Source: Clostridiales bacterium (GTDB lineage Bacteria; Bacillota; Clostridia; Lachnospirales; WQUN01). Taken from it: DNA of 16,946 bases. The DNA lies in assembly GCA_031254075.1 (NCBI GenBank), contig JAIRVD010000009.1:1-16946 (forward strand). Direction: 5' to 3'. Shown here piece after piece: positions 8,022-15,900 of the stretch; the stretch's first letter is position 1, and each line of letters starts with the position of its first letter. Under the pieces are notes generated by a model. The model had not been told where the DNA came from. It did not search any database and saw nothing but the letters and a program-made list of their open reading frames with translations. The translations under genes and the position numbers were made by a program.

Positions 8022-8090
8022 ATTTTTATCTCCTTATCGTATTTTTGTGTTTAAAAAGAATTTTAACACGGACTCGCACGGGTGGAAAAC

Positions 8091-8133
8091 AAAAACCTCG
8101 GGGGGAAAAATTTTCTCCCCCCCCGAGGTTTTT
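8091..8133 (-). terminator. Rho-independent terminator of the surface-protein genes
   Basis: A 15-base-pair stem pairs 8091-8105 (AAAAACCTCGGGGGG) with 8119-8133, with a 13-base A/T-rich loop. On the - strand the stem is followed by GTTTTCC; its own descending arm ends in five T. The stop codon of the 1589-residue protein is 14 bases upstream. A-tracts flank the other side too, so it may also work on the + strand, although no + strand gene ends here. The C side carries eight C against six G. Confidence 0.9.
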
Positions 8134-8146
8134 AAAATTTATCGTT

Positions 8147-11100
8147 CTACATCCCCGCGTCCTGAATAATGATATCAACCATATTCATCAACTCGCCCAT
8201 GGTCAGGCGTGCGTTGGGTTCGAGCGGACCCGTTATGAAGCCGAGGTCTGCGGCGATGCGAAGGTTGTTATGTGTTGAGGGTGTTGCGTTTTGCAGACCG
8301 GGGATTGACGAAGCTGGTGTCTTTGGGGTGAGGATTTGCTGAGTTTTGTTTTCGTAGAGACGAACCATGATGTCAAGAGCGGTTTCGAGATTGAGGTCGG
8401 TGGCGTATAAGCGTGCGCGTGAAAGCGCGTTTGCGTGGTCGGCGGAAAGATTTGCGCCGATGGTGACGGTGGAGTTATTGCGAACGATTGCGTTGACGAT
8501 GTTATTGAATTCGTTTGCGGTGACTTGTCGTGACGGTTCGTAGGATGTGAGGTCAGTGATATTAAGGCGTGAGGTTACGCGTTCCATCGACGGGTCTTGA
8601 ACGGCGGAAGGCGGCGCGTTGCGTGTGATTCCCGCGAAGGTCGCGGGGCGTTGTGTTTGCGCGGCGATGTTGTTTGCGCCGAAGGTGAATTGCGCGTTCA
8701 TGTCCTGCCAACCGCTGATGTTAGAGCCGCTTTGGTAGAGGCCTGTGTTTACGCCGACAGGTGTAAGATTATTGTCAACAGAAAGCACGATGTCAAGCGG
8801 TGCCGCGAAGGTTTCCATTGTGATTTGACGCATTCCCGTGTGCGCGGTTACGGACAAACGCTGCGGAACGGTTGAGAAGCTCGTGTTTGTCGTAAGCTCG
8901 GGCATGTTTTGCGGATTGCCGTTTAAATTAACGCGGAAGAAATCGCGCGGCGCGAGTTGCAAATCGCGAACGGCTGCGGTGTCGAACGCACGCGGCGGAA
9001 CCGAATAGGTTATATCGCCCGTTAAAACGCGGAATGTGATTAAACGTTCATCGAACGCGCCGATAATTGATTTGGGAATTTCAACGACACGGTTTGTAAT
9101 CGGGTTGCCTTGGTATTGCGACATATCAATATCGTAAACGAATGTTTGCTCGCTGATTAAGCGCGAAATAAAACGCTGGTCAACATTTTGGTCTAAATTT
9201 CCGTCCGAGTCGGTTCGGTTTGTGCGGAAACGCCATGTCAGTGTTTGTGTAAGCGGGTCGTAGGTGATTTCCCAATCTTGGTCGGGCAGCGGATATTGCT
9301 CGGGGTCGTGCGGACCGTCATATTCGTCGGCACTGCGTCCCGTGGAGATTTCAAACCAAACCCATTCGGAAACGGCGCGTCTTACGTTCACGCTGTTTTC
9401 GTTAACTTCGGGCGCGGTCGGAATTACATAAATAATCGGGTCAAGGAAATCTTCGTTGTTTGCAACCTGAATTTCATAGCTGTATGTTTTTTCGACGGGG
9501 CCGCCGACTGCGCCGCTGCGCTGAACAGTCAAAATTGTTCTCGCGCGAACGAAATACGGTTTATTCGCGACTAATTCCGTGAAACGTAGAATATGAAGAC
9601 GGCTGTACACATCGGTAGGCAGATTAATCGGCTCAACCGGTCCGCCCGAAGCCGTTCCCGATTCCGCGCGTTCCGCGCCTGTTTCCATATCGGCGAAAAT
9701 TCTTGTAAGAAGAATGTTTAACGCTGTGGGTTCGTCAGCCTTGTATTCGGTGTCGTTTAATCTGTTATAAATATTCAGTAGCGAAGAGGGTGCGGGTGCA
9801 ATCGACGGCGGACGCGGCGGCAAAATATCTAATGTGCGCATGTCAACAGGGTTCGACGGTTGCGACGGATTCGTAGCAACCTCGCCGTTTTCGTCCAAGC
9901 CGTACGCATATGCCCATACATAGTAAGTAGTATCGGGGAACAGCCCGTCGATTCGCAGGAAGTAGAACGGAACTTCAACGCCGTTTTGAACCATAGTGCG
10001 AATCTCAAACGGAATATCCGGGTCATTGAGTGCTTCGTCGATTTCTGCCTGCGTCGTGAGCGGCGGCGGAAGCAAAAATCCGCTGTTCGGATATTCAGGC
10101 ATACGTTCGGAAAGGTCTAATTCGAATCCCACATTATCCTGAACGCGCCAGCGCACGCCGATTGACGAATCGGTAATAAATTCTTCCACGGGGAACAGCA
10201 CGGGCGTAGTCGGGTCGGGAATGGGACGTATGCCGTGCGTAACGGTTCCGCCGACAACGAATGTCGGGTAATACGAAACTTTCAAACCTTCGCTTGTCAT
10301 TTCATAAGGTCGTATGAAAATTACATAATTCTTATTCGGGCGCAGTGCGCCTCTGTTCGGCGCGTGGGCGGAGCTTACCGTATACGAGCCCATTCCGGCG
10401 GCAATGGTAGGCGTAATTCGTTCCCACATATTTTGAATCGTCGGGTTTTGCAAAAACATCGCGCGATAAATTTCAAACGGGTCTTCGTCATTGATTGCGT
10501 ACATCGAACCCGTCGCCATCATATAATCGTATTCGACGACATGAATTTCATATTGCTTGCCGACCATGTTTTGAATGCGCAACGCGGTTGGCGTCGTCGT
10601 TGTGTCCGCGCCGAGCCCCGTAAGGAAATTATTTACCGCAAGCATCGCGGGTCCCTGCAGGAACGCACCGACCTGCGACGGGCTTGTTAAATCCAACGGA
10701 AGCTGCCCTTCGCCCAGCAACGAATTCAAATCTCTCGGAGGAAGCAAATTATTAAGAATCGCATATCGCGGAGTGCCGTCAATGTTATCGCGATAGTCCT
10801 CCGCGTTCGTAATTTGTTCGGCAGAACGTCCGTAAATCACTCTTCCGTTCGGCGTTACACCGACCATCGAATGCCAAATATCACGATAATCCGTCGCTCG
10901 CGGCTGTTCGATTTCCAAATAACGAAGCGGCCACGCGATATCAATTTCTGTGTCGCGTTGGTCTGTAATCGTAATCGGCGGAGCGGAAATCATTTCGGGA
11001 ATCGCGGGGATTCCGTCAAACGGCGGCATAAACACCGAGCCGTATGCCCACAATGATGATTGATTACCCGGGTCGTCGCGAACGGCGCGTAATTTTACAT

Positions 11101-12916
11101 AATAAACTCTGTTGCCTTCGATTGTTCTGCGTTCAAGTCCCGTTTCCGTGCGTATATAAAATTCCGTAATCGGCTCGGTCAAAACCCACGACGGGTCATA
11201 CGCGGGCGGAACTACGTTCAAATTACTTTGATGCCGAACCAATCGCAATGCCGCAGGGTCGCGAATAATCAGCGGCTCTGTCATCATCTCCAATGTTTCC
11301 CACGAATCCGCAACATAAATTTCATATAAAACCTGCAAATCAATAATGCGCGGCGTTGTTGTTCCGGCGGGATTGTATTCCGAGTGCGGCAGTTGATTTA
11401 CAAGCGGCTCTTCTTCCAATACATACGGCGCGCGCGTAAACGCTTGAAATTGCAACGGACTCAGTACGCCCATTGTCGGGCTGATAACCTGCGCGCCCAA
11501 TTCGATAATTTCCGGACGATACGGCGCGAAATCAACATATGTCGGGTCGTACAGAACCGGATTCGTGCGTACCGCAGGGTCTGTCGCGCCCTTTACATAG
11601 ATTGCAAGCGTAAACGCACGAACATCCCGCGGAAAGTTCGGACCGAGAATTAATTCCGTCATATTCGCAATGTTTACATGTCCTTCGATTGTCGTTAAAA
11701 TTCTTACGCGGTCGCTCATATCGGCATAAGGGTCGTCGCGTCCGTAAATTTGCGGATACCATTCTTCCAATTCAATTCTTTCAATTTCGCCCGCGATTCC
11801 TTCAAAACGCGCCCACCAAAGACGAACCAAATCCGCTCCGATTATTTCCAAATGAAGTTCGGGCGTCATAAGAACAGGACTTGTCGTGCGGAATTCCATC
11901 GCCGAAACGGGAGAAAACGCAAAGTTGTAAAGTTTTCCGTCCGGCATCGCGAACGGCTCGCGCGGATTGCTTTCTTCTTCAACAATCGGACGAATGCGTC
12001 TGCCCATGCGCCTTGGTTCAACGCTTACGTTGTACAGTCTCATCGGAACTATTTCCACATGCGAAACCGTATATCTCAAACGTCCGCCCGGCAGCACATC
12101 TATTTCCGAAATCGGAACAACGCGCGTAACACCATGCTGTTCAATCGAACGGTTCGGGTCGGTTTGGTCGAATTCCATAAATGAAACTATCCATTCGTCG
12201 AAAACATTTAAACCGTTAAACGTCGGGTTAAACCATTCGACAGTAATCGAATTTCCATGCCCGTATGTGTTTTGCATATCTATTTGAACATCCGTCAAAT
12301 AAATAATATCTCTTTGACCCGGAACATGATTTTCGTCAATCGGAGCCTGAACCCGCGCGATTGTACGCCGCGACGGCGCAAGCGGATTACCTGTCGGTAT
12401 TAAATCAAGCCGCGGAACTTCATTGTAGGGCAACACCTGTATCTGATACAGACTGCTTTGACGCATTGTTCTTGTAAGTGTTGTGTTCAGCCTTTGCACA
12501 AACGGCTCGGGCTGCTGACTCAAATTCGTGTTAAATGTAAACGGGTCAACCGTTTCATTCCAACGCTCGTTCCTCGTCGCGTTTCTGAATTGAATTCGAT
12601 ACTCAATCGGATAATGCGTCCACGCAAACCAAGTCGGCGATGTCTCAAGAGTGGGCGGGGTATTATAAAGCTCATCCATTGCCAAACCGGAATTATACGT
12701 ATTATGCGAAAGCCCCGGTCTGTCCCAGTCAATCCTGAATGTACGCATATTTCCGTTTGTACCCGTAACAATCATGCGCGGGTCGGAAACGGGAGCCTGC
12801 AACCTCGGAACCTGACCGCCGCGAGACGGCGTACCGCCCGGCGGCGCAAAAACTTCCGCCGGAAAAATCCCGACGAATAAAATTATCACCAATAAAATTG
12901 TCAGATGTTTTTTCAT
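8147..12916 (-). CDS. Giant secreted surface protein, FnIII-like repeats and SLH-like C-terminus
   Basis: A 1589-residue protein. The N-terminus (MKKHLTILLVIILFVG, then PAEVFA) is a signal peptide; the likely cut after Ala24 puts Pro at +1, which is unfavourable. Residues 40-1220 form a series of beta-rich, FnIII-like segments with repeated turns such as GLFPDTTYYVWAYAYG, NKNYVIFIRPYEM, NRVYYVKLRAV and NKPYFVRARTIL, separated by Pro-rich joints. Residues 1277-1450 form a beta-rich module shared with the gene upstream (EIPKSII, DITYSVPPRAF, DFFRVNLNG, TFAGI). Residues 1451-1589 hold three degenerate SLH-like repeats, the last being AADLGFITGPLEPNARLTMG. It is predicted to attach non-covalently to a wall polymer. 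No cysteine was seen, with about 14 Lys against roughly 110 Arg. AAAGGAG (12924-12930) lies 7 bases before the ATG. Binding partner or enzymatic role is not recognisable. Confidence 0.85.
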   Translation of the reverse strand: MKKHLTILLVIILFVGIFPAEVFAPPGGTPSRGGQVPRLQAPVSDPRMIVTGTNGNMRTFRIDWDRPGLSHNTYNSGLAMDELYNTPPTLETSPTWFAWTHYPIEYRIQFRNATRNERWNETVDPFTFNTNLSQQPEPFVQRLNTTLTRTMRQSSLYQIQVLPYNEVPRLDLIPTGNPLAPSRRTIARVQAPIDENHVPGQRDIIYLTDVQIDMQNTYGHGNSITVEWFNPTFNGLNVFDEWIVSFMEFDQTDPNRSIEQHGVTRVVPISEIDVLPGGRLRYTVSHVEIVPMRLYNVSVEPRRMGRRIRPIVEEESNPREPFAMPDGKLYNFAFSPVSAMEFRTTSPVLMTPELHLEIIGADLVRLWWARFEGIAGEIERIELEEWYPQIYGRDDPYADMSDRVRILTTIEGHVNIANMTELILGPNFPRDVRAFTLAIYVKGATDPAVRTNPVLYDPTYVDFAPYRPEIIELGAQVISPTMGVLSPLQFQAFTRAPYVLEEEPLVNQLPHSEYNPAGTTTPRIIDLQVLYEIYVADSWETLEMMTEPLIIRDPAALRLVRHQSNLNVVPPAYDPSWVLTEPITEFYIRTETGLERRTIEGNRVYYVKLRAVRDDPGNQSSLWAYGSVFMPPFDGIPAIPEMISAPPITITDQRDTEIDIAWPLRYLEIEQPRATDYRDIWHSMVGVTPNGRVIYGRSAEQITNAEDYRDNIDGTPRYAILNNLLPPRDLNSLLGEGQLPLDLTSPSQVGAFLQGPAMLAVNNFLTGLGADTTTTPTALRIQNMVGKQYEIHVVEYDYMMATGSMYAINDEDPFEIYRAMFLQNPTIQNMWERITPTIAAGMGSYTVSSAHAPNRGALRPNKNYVIFIRPYEMTSEGLKVSYYPTFVVGGTVTHGIRPIPDPTTPVLFPVEEFITDSSIGVRWRVQDNVGFELDLSERMPEYPNSGFLLPPPLTTQAEIDEALNDPDIPFEIRTMVQNGVEVPFYFLRIDGLFPDTTYYVWAYAYGLDENGEVATNPSQPSNPVDMRTLDILPPRPPSIAPAPSSLLNIYNRLNDTEYKADEPTALNILLTRIFADMETGAERAESGTASGGPVEPINLPTDVYSRLHILRFTELVANKPYFVRARTILTVQRSGAVGGPVEKTYSYEIQVANNEDFLDPIIYVIPTAPEVNENSVNVRRAVSEWVWFEISTGRSADEYDGPHDPEQYPLPDQDWEITYDPLTQTLTWRFRTNRTDSDGNLDQNVDQRFISRLISEQTFVYDIDMSQYQGNPITNRVVEIPKSIIGAFDERLITFRVLTGDITYSVPPRAFDTAAVRDLQLAPRDFFRVNLNGNPQNMPELTTNTSFSTVPQRLSVTAHTGMRQITMETFAAPLDIVLSVDNNLTPVGVNTGLYQSGSNISGWQDMNAQFTFGANNIAAQTQRPATFAGITRNAPPSAVQDPSMERVTSRLNITDLTSYEPSRQVTANEFNNIVNAIVRNNSTVTIGANLSADHANALSRARLYATDLNLETALDIMVRLYENKTQQILTPKTPASSIPGLQNATPSTHNNLRIAADLGFITGPLEPNARLTMGELMNMVDIIIQDAGM

Positions 12917-12934
12917 AAAAGCACTCCTTTAACA

Positions 12935-12955
12935 GCAGAGCGGTTTTTGCTCTGC
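12935..12955 (-). other. Hairpin between the two surface-protein genes
   Basis: In the 71-base gap between the two giant genes, GCAGAGC (12935-12941) pairs with GCTCTGC (12949-12955) around a 7-base loop. On the - strand it is followed by TGTT and then the ribosome binding site AAAGGAG, with no T-run, so it is not a normal terminator. It could be an mRNA-processing or stability element that sets the ratio of the two proteins. No convincing promoter was seen in the gap, so the genes are probably co-transcribed. Confidence 0.5.
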
Positions 12956-12987
12956 ATACCTCTTTCATCTTCAACTTTACATTGTCG

Positions 12988-15900
12988 TCAGAACGGTACT
13001 CTCGTCGTTAATTCCGCCAACATGTTTAAGAACTCGCCTATCGTAATCGCGCCTGCGGGGTCGTAGTTTGCGTCGGAGAGAATGCCGACTTCGTGTGCGG
13101 CGCGAACGGCTTGCGCGTAGCGTTGGTCGAGCTGAAGCCCTGCGGTTGTTTGGAAGTTGCGTATTTGAATTGTGTTTACGTTTGTGTTGGTGCGTCGTTC
13201 GTAAACGGACATTACTACCGCGATTGCTTCTTGGCGTGAGATGAGACCGGTTGCGTTACGCGAGGACATATTTACGTTAAGGTTTGCGGCTGCCCAAGTC
13301 ATCGGGTCGGAACCGTGAGGTGCGCCCGCGATTCGCGCGGCGGAACCGATAACCATTTGCCGGGTTGCGTTGCGCTGCAGGTCAACATTCGGTCCGAAGA
13401 GGTCTTCCAGCCCGAAGCGAGCGACGATTGACGTAACCGTCGAACCTCTCGGCACTTCTTCGATGCCCGGAATTGAAACTGTTCTTCCGGTGAACGCGAA
13501 TGTTCCGGGCGAGCCGGACGAAATCGCTCTGCCGCTGTTATATTCGGATGTTGTTTGCGGAATCCACTGTCCGTTTTGATGACGGAACGCGTTAACGGAA
13601 GTTTCGGGTGTCGCCGTCGTAACGACGAGATGCATCGCGGCATTGAACTCGCGAACAACTTGAGTTGTGTTCGAAAGCATTCCCGTTGTGCCTGTCGTTC
13701 TTAAATCGTCGGAAACCATTTGCGTGATTTGATTCGAAACATTTCTTACGACGATGTTTGAGTATTCAACCATTTCCTCGCGCGTGGTGTTGTCGCGCAG
13801 AAGATTGCGAATGTTTTGTGACATTACGGGGTCGCTTACCGTATTTTCGACGATTGCTCTCGCGCGGTTTGCAACGCTTCTGTCCCACGACGAAATGCTT
13901 CTTATTTTGTCGTTTGTCGCGACAAGCGAAACGCTTACGTTTGTTTGGCGCGTGATTGCGGGGACATCAAAGAGTGCCGACATCGGCGTTCTGCCGATTT
14001 CCAATCGAATGAAGAAATCCGTCAAATCGGAACCGCGCGCTTCAACCGCTCGAATCATATCCATAACGGCTTGGTTGTGGTCGCGGTTAATAAAACCGGG
14101 TGCGAAAAGAATTTCCAAATCGCTGAAACGTGTCGAGAAGCTTCTTCGGTTTTCATTCGCGGTGTTAATAACGGTCGCGGGAATATAAATTACGTTATTG
14201 TTTGTGTCCGTATTCGGCAGCGGAAGCGCGCCGGGATTATCAAGCATCATGCCAGCAAAAATATCATCGGGACGAATTACCATTATACCGCTCGTCGGGG
14301 TGTTCTGCGCGAACCAATACGGACGAAGCAGAAGCTCATTCAATTGACGGCGAATGTATTCGAGCCAGTTGCCGACATCGCGCTCAAGCTCCAAATCATC
14401 CGGGTCGAAATCCGTAACAAAATTAATCGCATTCGACCACAGCGAGTAGTCGTCGGCATTTATATCTCTCAGACGCACCTGCATTTCATATGGCACGCCG
14501 GGGTCAAGACCCGAAAGCAGGAACCTGATTCTGTGCGAATTCTGCGGGTCAAGATTAGCGGCAGTCATTTGCTGATGCGAAACCGTTGTGATTTCTCTCC
14601 ACTGGCCTTCCGCTTCACGAATACGATATTGGAATTCGAAATCCGTTCCCATCGCATCGAGAATGCGCGCCATATCGTCATGCTCCCAACTGACGAGAAC
14701 TTGCGTAAATACATCCATTCCGGGACGAAGCGCCTGCCCGTCCTCAAGTTTCAAATTAATCGGCGGCGAAACGGGATATGTCGTAACGGGAACTTCAACC
14801 CAATTCGAAACGCTTCGCGACTCGACAATGCCGAGTTGCTCGTTTGTTTGCCGAACGATGCGAACGGTTCGCACATAGTAGTAATAAAGTTGATTCGGCG
14901 AAAGCGTTAAGTCGCGGAACGAAATATCGGTCAAATGGTCAAAATCAAATTCATAACGTTCTTCCGCGTCGGGCATCGTGATTTTATCGCTGCCGGGTAC
15001 TTCGATTAAATATCTGCTTCCGTCGGCTTCGGTTCCTGTCATCCACGCGGCTTTTTCGACGGAATCAATTTCATTCGCGAAAAACGCGGCTAAATTGTCA
15101 TTACGCGAATACATTTGCGTATCCGTCATTCTTACGCCGTCGCGAATGCGAATTATTTCCCATTCGATTCGAACGTTTTGCTCTTCACCGAGCGCGGGGA
15201 AAATCGGGTTCCACAAAAGCGTGGCGGCTGTTTGCCCGCGCAGTGCCGACGGCGCGCGAAGATTTTCCGGCGCGGGCGGACCTACCAGCCCAGGGTCAAT
15301 AACATTCGGCGTGCCGACGGTTGTGTCGGCGGAAACATTGCTTAATCCGGAATGAACATCTCTTACACCGGGATACGGCACAAGAACATTCGGGTTGCCC
15401 GTTACACTCAGCGCGGATTCGCTTACGAATCTGTGAACAACCAAATCCGCAAAAATATAATATTGTTTGTTTTCATCCAAGTTTGTCAGATTTACAAGTT
15501 GCGTATACGACGACGGCGGATTGGTCGTACCCGGGTTTAATATTTCATCCCATGCGCGCATGGCGGCTTGAAGCTCCGCCTGAGGCGCGTCGAGCCGAGC
15601 GTTAATCGGAGTGCCGAGCGGTGAGGTTTGCGTCGCCATGTTGCGCAGTACGGGAATATTCGAAATACGAACAACACCTGTCGGAACATCGGGATTTTCT
15701 CCGCGAAGCACACGCCGCACTGACGGGTCTGACATGTCAACTTCGCCGAACGCGGCGGGGTCATCCGGCGCGGGCGATTGCGTCCAATCGTATTCGTATA
15801 CTTGCGAATTAAACGGCGGGTTCGGATTATCGCCGCGCATTATTCTGGAATCGGGGTCAAGCGAAACGCCGTCGTTAAAGAACGCGTTCATTGCGGCGTC

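Noticed and set aside
8022..8090. Promoter for scpB
   Set aside because: TTGTTT and TTAAAA-like boxes exist but the spacing is about 20 or more bases, and a TACGAT lies too close to the ribosome binding site. No pair is convincing enough to annotate.
12935..12955. Hairpin considered as a terminator between the giant genes
   Set aside because: The stem is short and no T-run follows on the - strand, so simple termination is unlikely.
13945..14910. 321-codon open frame on the + strand opposite the upstream giant gene
   Set aside because: It is antisense to clear FnIII-like and module-coding sequence. Its product is Arg/Asn/Ile-rich without domain logic, and long antisense frames arise from the biased codon use of these genes. 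The same applies to other + strand frames between 8500 and 16100.
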